Assembly: GCA_964484765.1 (NCBI GenBank)
Contig: CAZAGI010000011.1
Span: forward strand, 75,755-139,754
Reading direction: 5' to 3'
DNA length: 64,000 nt
DNA from: DSVQ01 sp964484765
GTDB lineage: Bacteria > Planctomycetota > Planctomycetia > Planctomycetales > Planctomycetaceae
The position numbers and the translations under genes are program-made. The first letter of the stretch is position 1. The number at the start of each line of letters is the position of its first letter. The notes under the pieces are model-generated. The model was not told where the DNA came from. It saw nothing but the letters and a program-made list of their open reading frames with translations, and made no database searches. Positions 31,336-39,202 of this stretch are shown piece after piece.

Positions 31336-31854
31336 ATGCAGATTCTGATCCCCAAAGAACAGATCGCCGAGCGCGTGCGCGAGTTGGGTCGCACGGTCAC
31401 CGAGTGGTATCGCGGTCGTCCGTTGACCGTCATCGGCGTCTTACACGGCAGCGTGGTACTGGTCGCGGACCTCATCCGGGAAATCGCCACGCCGCATCAG
31501 ATCGCGTTCGTGCGGGCCTCCAGCTACCGTGGCGAAACGACGACTGGCTCTGAGCTGACAATTTCGCTCGACTTGTTGCCGGATGTGACGGGTCGCGATG
31601 TTTTGCTGGTCGACGACATCTGCGACACCGGGCGGACGCTCACCGCGTTGTCACAAGCCGTGCTCGATCACGGCGCGGCCAGCCTGAAGACCGCCGTGCT
31701 GCTGTGGAAGCCCGATCGCAGCCAGACACCCATCGTGCCCGATCTACACGCGTTCCGCATTCCCGACGTGTTTGTCGTGGGCTACGGCCTCGACTACAAC
31801 GGCAATTACCGTCATCTGCGCGATATTGCCGTGCTCGACGAAGACGAACGCTGA
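31336..31854 (+). CDS. hpt: Hypoxanthine phosphoribosyltransferase
   Basis: A 172-residue purine salvage enzyme that makes IMP or GMP from hypoxanthine or guanine and PRPP. Motifs: GVLHGSVVLVADLIRE (flexible-loop start), VRASSYRGETTTGSEL, and the PRPP-binding VLLVDDICDTGRT. The end FVVGYGLDYNGNYRHLRDI is also conserved. The ATG at 31336 is chosen; a TTG two codons upstream is possible. No convincing Shine-Dalgarno is visible because the palindrome at 31248-31321 lies just before it. Confidence 0.95.
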   Translation: MQILIPKEQIAERVRELGRTVTEWYRGRPLTVIGVLHGSVVLVADLIREIATPHQIAFVRASSYRGETTTGSELTISLDLLPDVTGRDVLLVDDICDTGRTLTALSQAVLDHGAASLKTAVLLWKPDRSQTPIVPDLHAFRIPDVFVVGYGLDYNGNYRHLRDIAVLDEDER

Positions 31855-31862
31855 AGCGAATT

Positions 31863-33674
31863 TTACCGCGCCGCGAGGCCGGGAACGATGATGTCCGTCG
31901 GCATCGGCGGCATGACGTCGTGGCTGAGGATTTTTCCCGCGCCCACGAAGTAGGTGTTGGCCCCCTCGACGACGAGATTGTACACCGCCTCGCGTCCGCC
32001 GCGGCTGACATCGGTCACAGTCGCCGTTCCCTGCACGCCGTGCAACCGATCGCCGGGTTTGATTTCCTTCGCCATCCGCCAGCCCTTCCCCGACACCCAG
32101 AAGTAATGTCCCAGCGTGGCGCGGATGCTGTCGTCTTTCGTATGCAGCGTCGTCAACGGCTGCGGCAAACGGACCGTTGTGCGAATGACTGGCTGATAGG
32201 TCAACTCACCGGTTTCGATGTCTTTAGCAAGAACCGTGTCACCGATCTGCAGCGATTCAATCGGCCGCAAACCCGACGCGGTCATCACCGGCGTTCCTGC
32301 GGGGAGGCAAGACGGGTTCGTGGGATCGAACCGGATCTCCGTCTCTTCTGTGATCTCGGTCTTCAGTGAAGCGACGATCGGCTTGGCGATGGCGGCTTCG
32401 GTGTGCGTCTCGGTCGCCCATTGCTGCCACAATTGCCGCGCATTGATTCCCGCGGGGAAACCGGCAGCCCGCGTGAGGGTTTCCGAAACCCGTTCATTCC
32501 ACAAGGCGATCGCGGCATTTTTCGCCGCGAGTTCTTTGGCGGACTGCTCCAACGATGACGCGACAGGGGTCCGACGGATCGCGTCGTTGAGATTATCAAG
32601 TTGTATGTTGCCATCTCCTTGATAGAAGCCGGGAAGCACAGTCACGATTCCCATGCGGCCGTATTCCAACACGGGACCGACTCTCCTAACGACGAGTTGA
32701 TACTGCTGGTGCCATCCTTCGCGATGAAATGCCACTTTGTCGTCCATCGCGATGTAACCACTCGCCATACCAAACTGCCCAACCACAAGCTTACGTTTCG
32801 CGCCGTTATCCAGCAGCCGCATTTCAATTGGTGCCGATACGGTCGCGAGCAGCGTCGGCACATATTGATCCGGGCGTCGCGATCGAAGTAAATCGCCGGC
32901 CGCAGCCCGGACGGCCTCCCAAGGCGACAAGACCGATTGCCGCATCAAGGCGCGCGTGGCGTCCAGATTCCTGCGCTGACTCAACGACTGGACGAACTCA
33001 TTCGCGATGAACGATGACGCCCTGCACAACTCCGCTTCCAGCGCCGGAATCGCTTCCGGGTCGTTGATCTCCAGCAGCTGCTGGCGGCCGAGAGTGCGCA
33101 CACCATCATTTGCGCTGCCCAACTGTGTCTGAATCGATTTCGCCTTTCCCAGCCACTTCAGATACTGCTGCTTGCGCCGCTTTTCCTGTGCCTCGCGATC
33201 GGCCTGATCGTCGCGCGTCAGCAGTTCGCCATCGATGGACTCGTACCCCAGGCGCTGCAAGACAGCCGGCTGGTTCCGATGGAGCGCCAGCACGGCCCAG
33301 AGATGAGCCCGTTCCTGATCGCGCAGTTTCTGATCGCGGCACCAGTTGGCGAGCGCGAGGTGTTGCTCCGGCGTCAGCGGCTCGGTGCCGCGGCGATGTT
33401 CGTATTCACGGAGACGGTCTTCGGCGGGGGCAGCCGCGTCGAAGGGTTGCCAGCCGTCGGCGGTACGGACGTATCCGGCTGCCCAGCGGGCACGATCCGC
33501 TTGCCCGACCAGGTCGCCCAGGTCATCGGCACGGCGCGCGACGGTGGTCCGGACTTCCTGTTCCAGAACGGCATCCACCACGCGATCAGCTTTTTTCGCC
33601 CGGTCATCCGCCGCAACAATTGAGGCAGCGAGGCACAGGGCAGCGGCCCACAACGGCCGAGATGACGCCAACAT
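31863..33674 (-). CDS. Exported protein with C-terminal Hint (pretoxin-HINT-like) domain
   Basis: A 603-residue protein with a leader (MLASSRPLWAAALCLAASIVA), an Arg/Asp-rich helical region including LTPEQHLALANWCRDQKLRD, a helical repeat part (about 180-270), and a C-terminal Hint domain of about 131 residues (456-586). The domain starts with Cys456 in SCLPAGTPVMTASG, has THxxH-like LGHYFWVSGKGW with His523 and Thr520, and ends in ILSHDV. In inteins and hedgehog proteins the last motif is HN plus a nucleophile; here Asp586 replaces Asn. Only 17 residues follow. It is the last of three minus-strand genes for exported proteins, 33 bases after the VWA gene. Confidence 0.82.
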   Translation of the reverse strand: MLASSRPLWAAALCLAASIVAADDRAKKADRVVDAVLEQEVRTTVARRADDLGDLVGQADRARWAAGYVRTADGWQPFDAAAPAEDRLREYEHRRGTEPLTPEQHLALANWCRDQKLRDQERAHLWAVLALHRNQPAVLQRLGYESIDGELLTRDDQADREAQEKRRKQQYLKWLGKAKSIQTQLGSANDGVRTLGRQQLLEINDPEAIPALEAELCRASSFIANEFVQSLSQRRNLDATRALMRQSVLSPWEAVRAAAGDLLRSRRPDQYVPTLLATVSAPIEMRLLDNGAKRKLVVGQFGMASGYIAMDDKVAFHREGWHQQYQLVVRRVGPVLEYGRMGIVTVLPGFYQGDGNIQLDNLNDAIRRTPVASSLEQSAKELAAKNAAIALWNERVSETLTRAAGFPAGINARQLWQQWATETHTEAAIAKPIVASLKTEITEETEIRFDPTNPSCLPAGTPVMTASGLRPIESLQIGDTVLAKDIETGELTYQPVIRTTVRLPQPLTTLHTKDDSIRATLGHYFWVSGKGWRMAKEIKPGDRLHGVQGTATVTDVSRGGREAVYNLVVEGANTYFVGAGKILSHDVMPPMPTDIIVPGLAAR

Positions 33675-33707
33675 GGCCGACCTTTCACGGGAGATGAGGA
33701 ATCGGCA

Positions 33708-34955
33708 TTAACGAATGCGGGTATAGGTGCCGTAAGTCTGCCGGGAAATTTCCTTCAACAAGTCTTCCGGCGGGCCTTCGGTATCGATGCCGAGGCAATC
33801 GATTCGCGTGTGGAGATAACGGTTCATCTGCGAAATCGCGGTGATGATGTCTTCGTTTTTCGTGTATTTTCCAGCGGTTGGACGTCCGTCGGTCAGAAAG
33901 ATGATCTGTTCAACGTTCTGGTCGAGCCGCAACCCCTTTTCGAGCGAATCGAAAACGGCAGTCCGACCCGTGGACTGCAAACTGTAAATGGACTGAATCG
34001 CGGAATTCTTATTCGCCGTGCTGGCAGGGACGAGTTTCGACTGCCAGACATCAACACGGTCATTGAAGACGATCAACCCGAACGACGTGGTTTCCGGCAG
34101 CCGCTGAATCACCTGCTGGAATTGCTCCTGCAGAGCTTCCAGCCGCGTTTTCCCTTCGAGTGTGGACAGCATGCTCTTGGAGTGATCGAGCACGAACACC
34201 ACCCGCTGGGAATAGATCGGAACGTTGAAGAACCGCGGCAGCACTCGTTGCCACGGGAGATCGACTGGCAGGGGTTCATCCGCGGCGGCGGACACATCGG
34301 GTACGACGCCGTTCTGAGCCGTCCACCATTCCTTCCAGGCGGCAACATCCGCCCCGTGATTTTCTCCCGTCCGTAAGGTCAAGCGGGCAACGGCCTCGTA
34401 CTTCAACTGACCATCAAGCTTCGGCAGCAGGCCCACCAGCGTGTCGACCGACTGCGGACCACCGATATCACCGATGGTGCAGACGACGGCGTGCCGCAAC
34501 GCGTAATACTGCCGGGCCTCCGGCCGGTCCCACACTTTGCCGATCTCGGGGGCAAACTCGTCGCTCTCCCGGCGTCCGAGCACTTCGACCGCGGTCATCA
34601 CGAGCCGCCAGTCGGTCGCTTCCAGCACCTGGGCCACCGATTTGGACGCCTCGGGCAGCGGACAATCGGCCAGTTTGAAGAGCGCTCCAAACGCACTGTC
34701 GAGAACCGGTCGACGCACTGCTGCGGAAACAATCTCATCGAGTGCAACGAGATACTCGGCGTCATGCCCCTGATCCCATTCGACGAGTGGAATGGCCGAA
34801 CGGCGCGTCGGTTCTTTGTTCGATTTGAGCCGGTTCACGATGGTCGCGGAAGAAACCGGCTCTTCCGCCGCGAACACAGAGCGATCGTCAATGCCAACCC
34901 AGAGACACAACACCAGTGACAGCAAGCAATTACGCCGAACCATCGTCATCGGCAT
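33708..34955 (-). CDS. Exported HEAT-repeat and von Willebrand factor A domain protein
   Basis: A 415-residue protein with a leader (NCLLSLVLCLWVGIDDRSVFA), helical repeats (about 40-230) and a VWA domain (about 245-415). The metal-ion-dependent adhesion site is visible as DHSKSM, STGRTAVFDSLEKGL and FLTDGRPT. VWA domains bind protein partners through Mg2+. The ATG at 34955, with AAGGTGG before it, is preferred to an upstream in-frame start. It lies between the coiled-coil gene and the Hint-domain gene on the same strand; the three probably form one transcript. Confidence 0.87.
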   Translation of the reverse strand: MPMTMVRRNCLLSLVLCLWVGIDDRSVFAAEEPVSSATIVNRLKSNKEPTRRSAIPLVEWDQGHDAEYLVALDEIVSAAVRRPVLDSAFGALFKLADCPLPEASKSVAQVLEATDWRLVMTAVEVLGRRESDEFAPEIGKVWDRPEARQYYALRHAVVCTIGDIGGPQSVDTLVGLLPKLDGQLKYEAVARLTLRTGENHGADVAAWKEWWTAQNGVVPDVSAAADEPLPVDLPWQRVLPRFFNVPIYSQRVVFVLDHSKSMLSTLEGKTRLEALQEQFQQVIQRLPETTSFGLIVFNDRVDVWQSKLVPASTANKNSAIQSIYSLQSTGRTAVFDSLEKGLRLDQNVEQIIFLTDGRPTAGKYTKNEDIITAISQMNRYLHTRIDCLGIDTEGPPEDLLKEISRQTYGTYTRIR

Positions 34956-35068
34956 GGTGTCCACCTTGAAGAGGGCTGACGGAAACACACGCTGCTACCT
35001 GAAACGTTTGCCGTCCGTCTCTGTCAACAAAGAAATGTCAGTCGGGAAGGGTCACCAGCATCCTGGTA

Positions 35069-36388
35069 TTACTCCGGCAGGGTCGCCGTCAGCAGTCGCT
35101 GGCGTTCCGCTTCCCAATCGGTGGAGAGATACGTCCCGACCGACTTCCGCTTCTGCTCCAGCGAATTCACGACCGCGGGTTTGCCTTTCGCGCCTTCGTC
35201 GGCCTCTTTTTCCTTCTTCACCAGCCGGTCGTTCCATTTCTTGAGCGACTCGTCCTTTTGCACAAGCTGCCCCGTGGCGCGTTCATAATCGGCGACGAGC
35301 AATTGACGCTGGTTGAGCGTGACTTGCGCCTGCTGGTAGAACTGATTCATCCCGGCGATGGTCCGATTACGGTCCTGCTGATACTGCAGGATCTGTTGCT
35401 GCCGGGTGCCCATTTCCCGGTCGAGTTGCTGCAAGCGCGTCTGGTTCAAACCGTTCGTGCTGTTCCCGTTATTGTTCCCGTTGCTCCGGAGCATTTCATA
35501 CCGGTTGAGCATCACCTGCAATTCCTGCTGCGCGGTTAAGATCGAGCGTTCCAGTGTCTGGCGGCGCACATCGAGAGCATTCCATTCTTTTTCGAGCAGC
35601 CCGAGTTGCTTGCTGAATTCCACGAGCTTGTTGTCGAGCGTTTTCTTCCATTCCTCCGCGGTGAGCTTGAGATTCTCGCGATCACCCTGGGTTTTGGTCT
35701 GCTCGTTTTTCAGTCGGGCTTTCTCGGCTTCAGCGGCCAGCGCCCGCTTCTCTTCTTCCGCGGTCTGCACGACTTCGGTGGAGTTCGCCAGATTCTCCGA
35801 TTCATTGATGACGGCATCAAACCCGCGAATGTAGGCTTCGCGCCGGTCAACCGGCATTGTGCCCCGGACGCGCTGTTCCGCCTGGTGAAAGCGCTCGACC
35901 TCCGCCGCCGTATTCGCCACGAGTTGCCCGACGGACAACGCCCGTCCGATCCACTCGGCGAACTCGTCGCGGGCCTCCACACTTTTCCACTGCGGATTAT
36001 CGTCGCGCAGCCAGTCGGCATATTTCTCGATCCGCTCGGTCGCCTGGGTCCATTGCCGCTGGCTCAGCAGCAGCGTGACATGGGCTTGCGCTGCGGACAC
36101 GTGCTGTTTCTCCGCCGCCTGGGCCATGAGCGCCGTGGCTTCTTTGGTCTTTGTCAGCCGCAAGAGCACGATCGCGTACGCATACGCCGTGTCGGCATCG
36201 TCGCGCAGGGCTTTCGCCGCCTGATATCGGCGCAGAGCGAGGCCGATCGATTGGTTGCCACGTTCATCGGCGGTCTGCAATAGCGTATGCAACGCATTTT
36301 GCGCCGCTTTGTCGGTCTTCGCGTTCTCGGCACGAATTGGCGAAATCAACGCAACAAAGACAGCCGTCGCCCAAATAACAATACGCAT
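35069..36388 (-). CDS. Exported coiled-coil protein of unknown function
   Basis: A 439-residue protein with leader MRIVIWATAVFVALISPIRA. Residues about 30-150 look like helical TPR-type repeats (AYAYAIVLLRLTKTKEATAL). From about 190 to 400 the sequence is a long coiled coil rich in Glu, Lys, Gln (KARLKNEQTKTQGDRENLK), with an Asn/Gly stretch NGNNNGNSTNG in the middle. I do not recognise a family. GGAGG precedes the ATG. As first gene of the set with the VWA and Hint-domain proteins, it may be a structural or scaffolding component of an outer layer. Confidence 0.75.
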   Translation of the reverse strand: MRIVIWATAVFVALISPIRAENAKTDKAAQNALHTLLQTADERGNQSIGLALRRYQAAKALRDDADTAYAYAIVLLRLTKTKEATALMAQAAEKQHVSAAQAHVTLLLSQRQWTQATERIEKYADWLRDDNPQWKSVEARDEFAEWIGRALSVGQLVANTAAEVERFHQAEQRVRGTMPVDRREAYIRGFDAVINESENLANSTEVVQTAEEEKRALAAEAEKARLKNEQTKTQGDRENLKLTAEEWKKTLDNKLVEFSKQLGLLEKEWNALDVRRQTLERSILTAQQELQVMLNRYEMLRSNGNNNGNSTNGLNQTRLQQLDREMGTRQQQILQYQQDRNRTIAGMNQFYQQAQVTLNQRQLLVADYERATGQLVQKDESLKKWNDRLVKKEKEADEGAKGKPAVVNSLEQKRKSVGTYLSTDWEAERQRLLTATLPE

Positions 36389-36512
36389 GCGGCCCTCCTC
36401 GATCTTGGAGGTTGGAGTGGGCGGCGCATTTGTTCCACGCCGCAGCTTGTCACGCTATCGATCTCAACCGGGACTCGCAATCCCAAGATCACATCTGGCC
36501 ACCACCGGAGTG

Positions 36513-36818
36513 TCAAGTAATCCGGACGTGTTGCACGCCGTGCGCCACGATCCATTCCAGCCAGCGTTCCTGCTCTTCCGTCAGTTCAATTTCTGTGCGG
36601 GCGGCACTGTCGAGTGGTGAGACGATCGTGATCACGCCGTCGGCCAGAATTCGCGCGGCATCGTCCTGACGAATCCAGTACTCGCGGTCCGGCAAACGCG
36701 GGGGCGCATCCTGCACACCCGGGGGCGTCGCGAAGTAGGTCACATCCCGGCGAAACCGGTCTGGCATCACCAGCGGCGGCGTCTGTGGCAGATCGACCGA
36801 AGTTACTTTCACTGCCAT
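36513..36818 (-). CDS. Small unknown protein, 101 residues
   Basis: An acidic soluble protein (MAVKVTSVDLPQTPPLVMPD, then a segment EYWIRQDDAARILADGVITI, ending HGVQHVRIT). I see no domain I recognise. It follows the cysteine-rich CWC gene with a four-base gap, its ribosome-binding region lying in that gene, so the pair is probably co-transcribed. The function is unknown. Confidence 0.65.
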   Translation of the reverse strand: MAVKVTSVDLPQTPPLVMPDRFRRDVTYFATPPGVQDAPPRLPDREYWIRQDDAARILADGVITIVSPLDSAARTEIELTEEQERWLEWIVAHGVQHVRIT

Positions 36819-36822
36819 CGGG

Positions 36823-37056
36823 TCACTCTCCAGACTTCCGTTCGGCAGCCACTGTAGCAGAGTTCTCAGGCAAGTCGGTTTGCGGTTTTCGCGCCGGACT
36901 CACCAGCGGCAAACACTGGGGGCAATAGCAGGTGGCATCCGGATCAAGTTTCAATCCGCTGGCAGGCAGAGCAAAGCACCAGCACGTCGATTTCCCCGCA
37001 GCGATCCCGCAGTGATTGGCGGCTCCACAACGCGGACAATTCTGCGACACGAGCAT
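36823..37056 (-). CDS. Cysteine-rich CWC family protein
   Basis: A 77-residue protein with the cysteine pattern of the Cys-rich CWC family: CPRCGAANHCGIAAG then STCWCFALP, and a second pair CYCPQCLP. The eight cysteines should bind zinc or form disulfides. The last 25 residues are polar and probably unordered. Function of the family is unknown. It heads the two-gene set with the 101-residue protein. The next 143 bases upstream hold no gene that I can recognise. Confidence 0.72.
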   Translation of the reverse strand: MLVSQNCPRCGAANHCGIAAGKSTCWCFALPASGLKLDPDATCYCPQCLPLVSPARKPQTDLPENSATVAAERKSGE

Positions 37057-37199
37057 TCATCCCGAACTCAACGCCACAACCAGCCGTGACGGAACCATCA
37101 TAACGCTCCGTCGACGGTCTCAGAATCATACCGCGAAACATTGATGGGTTCGTGCGTCGGAAGGATAGCGACAGCAAGAATTTTGTCGCGCGAGCACAA

Positions 37200-37844
37200 T
37201 CAGCGTGCCGGCGAACCCTGCAGCAAAACCGCCAGTGCATCGCGCTCGGGCATCGTGATCAGCCCTTGCAATTGATCCAGCGTTTCCGGCCGCGCCCGCC
37301 ACCGGGAGAGCACATCGAAAAATGGCTCGATGGCTTCCGGCGCAACCCCCAGTTTTCGCTTCCACTCGGCTGATTCTTCCGGGGGCATGTCGAGGAATTG
37401 CCCGACCAGCAGAAAATCACCGTCGTTGGAAAGCTGGAGATAGAGTTGCCGCAGGTCGGAAGCCAGGTTTGTATCCACCGGCACCGTCAGATCGAGCGGG
37501 CCATCGCGCAGGCAACTGGTGACCGTCAGTGGATCATGCTCAGCACAGGCCGCGGTGAATTCGCAGGCGGCATACAACACGGCTTCGTCGAGTAAATCCG
37601 CATGGACGACATCGGTTTGAATATGGCGGCGCCACGTTCGCGCCAGCACTTCCAGCTGCACCGCGGGGGACGTTTCCCGTAAAAACGGCACCTCCGCGAG
37701 ATAACCCGGCTGTTCGGGATCACGGAAAAAATGCGCAGGCCGCTCTCCGGCGACGATCGCGTTCCAGGTTCGCCGAAGGGCAACACGAAACGCGACATAG
37801 CTGAGCAGCGACTGCGGCAGTCGGTCATGGGCAATCTGAAGCAT
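37200..37844 (-). CDS. Unknown protein, 214 residues
   Basis: Starts MLQIAHDRLPQSLLSYVAFR with GAGGG upstream; an earlier in-frame start at 37877 is less likely. The protein is soluble, with mixed helix content (FFRDPEQPGYLAEVPFL, ACEFTAACAEHDPLTVTSCL). It is acidic and Leu-rich and contains no motif I can place. It lies in the opposite direction to the FAH gene; the 206-base gap between them would hold promoters of both. Function not assigned. Confidence 0.65.
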   Translation of the reverse strand: MLQIAHDRLPQSLLSYVAFRVALRRTWNAIVAGERPAHFFRDPEQPGYLAEVPFLRETSPAVQLEVLARTWRRHIQTDVVHADLLDEAVLYAACEFTAACAEHDPLTVTSCLRDGPLDLTVPVDTNLASDLRQLYLQLSNDGDFLLVGQFLDMPPEESAEWKRKLGVAPEAIEPFFDVLSRWRARPETLDQLQGLITMPERDALAVLLQGSPAR

Positions 37845-38050
37845 GCCCTCATCCTGACGACCGGCCGAAGCGCGCACAACGGGACCGTCAACGAATTTTT
37901 CAAATCCGGTTGTGGTGAAACCGCAACACGGATGCAGATTTCGTATCTTCCGCCAGAGGCGACGCCAGACGGTCGGCGGAATATACTGTGGCCGACGTCA
38001 ACGGAGTTCGGAAAACGGCACTGATCGCGCTTCTTTCGAAAGGGACAACT

Positions 38051-38911
38051 GTGCGGCTCGGCATGCTCTCGACAGATTCCGGTGTGAAATTCGTGGGTGG
38101 TACGCTCGACGGACGTTTCGTCGATCTCTGCGCGGTTGATCCCCAACTTCCGGCGACGCTGAAACAGACGTTGGCCAACCCCGAGGGACTTTCTGCGGCG
38201 GCCGCCGCACTCGCGACGGGACTCAACAAAGGGCCGTTCGTGACTGGCAAGTTGTTGCCCCCGATTCCCGACCCCGGCAAGCTGTTCTGCATCGGTTTGA
38301 ACTATCGCGATCACGCGATCGAAACGAACTCGCCGATTCCCAACGAACCGGTCGTCTTCAGCAAGTTTGCGTCGGCGATCATCGGCCCGGAAGCCACGAT
38401 TGTGTTGCCGCGCGTGTCGGTGGAAGTGGACTACGAGGCTGAACTGGTTGTGGTCATCGGCAAGGCCGGCAAACACATCCCGGTGGAGAAGGCCTTCCAG
38501 CACGTCGCCGGATACATGCCGGGAAACGACGTCTCCGCGCGGGATTGGCAAAAGGGGCGTCCCGGCGGGCAATGGTTGCTCGGTAAAACCCCGGACACCT
38601 TTGCTCCCACCGGGCCTTGGCTCACCACCGCCGACGAAATCGGTGACGTGCACAACATTCGCGTCCAGTTGCGGCTCAACGGTCAGACGATGCAGGATTC
38701 CTCGACGAAAGAATTGATCTTCGGGATCGACCAGCTCATCGCGCACTTGTCGAAGCTGGTCGCGCTCCAACCGGGCGACCTGATCTTCACCGGCACACCG
38801 CCGGGCGTGGGCGCGGCACGCAAGCCGCCGGTCTTCATGAAAGACGGCGACGTCGTCGAAGTCGAGATCGAAGGCCTCGGCGTCCTCAAGAACAAAGTCG
38901 CCGCGGAATAA
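38051..38911 (+). CDS. Fumarylacetoacetate hydrolase family protein
   Basis: A 286-residue FAH-domain protein. Motifs: FCIGLNYRDHAIE, VEVDYEAELVVVIG with the acidic metal ligands, GYMPGNDVSARDWQ with Asp, the Lys-containing WLLGKTPDTFAPTGPW, and LIFTGTPPGVGAAR. Members hydrolyse acylpyruvates or decarboxylate/isomerise 2-oxo acids. The GTG at 38051 is chosen because AAAGGG lies upstream and VRLGMLSTDSG matches the family start; an earlier GTG at 37988 is in frame. There is no signal peptide, so cytoplasmic. Confidence 0.91.
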   Translation: MRLGMLSTDSGVKFVGGTLDGRFVDLCAVDPQLPATLKQTLANPEGLSAAAAALATGLNKGPFVTGKLLPPIPDPGKLFCIGLNYRDHAIETNSPIPNEPVVFSKFASAIIGPEATIVLPRVSVEVDYEAELVVVIGKAGKHIPVEKAFQHVAGYMPGNDVSARDWQKGRPGGQWLLGKTPDTFAPTGPWLTTADEIGDVHNIRVQLRLNGQTMQDSSTKELIFGIDQLIAHLSKLVALQPGDLIFTGTPPGVGAARKPPVFMKDGDVVEVEIEGLGVLKNKVAAE

Positions 38912-38981
38912 TCATCGGTTCCAGAAGCCCGGGGCTTCCGATCCATCGGTCTCGACACATCTCGCTGCGAGTTGCTCGTGT

Positions 38982-39117
38982 CCCTTCGCCCCGTCCTCGG
39001 GGGAGAGGGTCAGGGTGAGGGGGCGCTCAATCACAAAGCGGGAAATGCAAACTGCGGCTGTCACGACCCCCTCATCTGCCTTCGGCACCTTCTCCCCCAA
39101 GGCGGGGGAGAAGGGAC
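38982..39117. repeat. G-rich/C-rich palindromic repeat
   Basis: The stretch beginning CCCTTCGCCCCGTCCTC and containing GAGGGTCAGGGTGAGGGGG (39005-39022 region) pairs roughly with the C-rich part ending at 39117. An inner perfect pair is CCTTCTCCCCC (39088-39098) with GGGGGAGAAGG (39104-39114). This is the kind of CCCTCACCCTGACCCTCTCCC repeat found in intergenic DNA of many bacteria. It fills the gap between the FAH gene and the convergent glmU-like gene. Confidence 0.7.
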
Positions 39118-39172
39118 CGCGATTGCAGCCGTTTTTTGAGCGGTGTCGATACCAATAACTGAGCCTTCTTGA

Positions 39173-39200
39173 ACCCGTCGCTCGCGCACCGGACTGGTGG
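39173..39200 (-). repeat. Copy of the ACGGGT repeat family
   Basis: Read on the minus strand this is CCACCAGTCCGGTGCGCGAG followed by CGACGGGT. It differs at only a few bases from the left arm at 28431 and the in-gene copy at 52301. It lies just past the stop of the glmU-like gene. No matching second arm is evident, so it may be a half element. Confidence 0.65.
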
Positions 39201-39202
39201 GG

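Noticed and set aside
31863..33674. Hint-domain protein as an intein host
   Set aside because: There is no C-terminal Asn and no C-extein after the domain; the first part is not a known extein. A self-cleaving Hint is more plausible.
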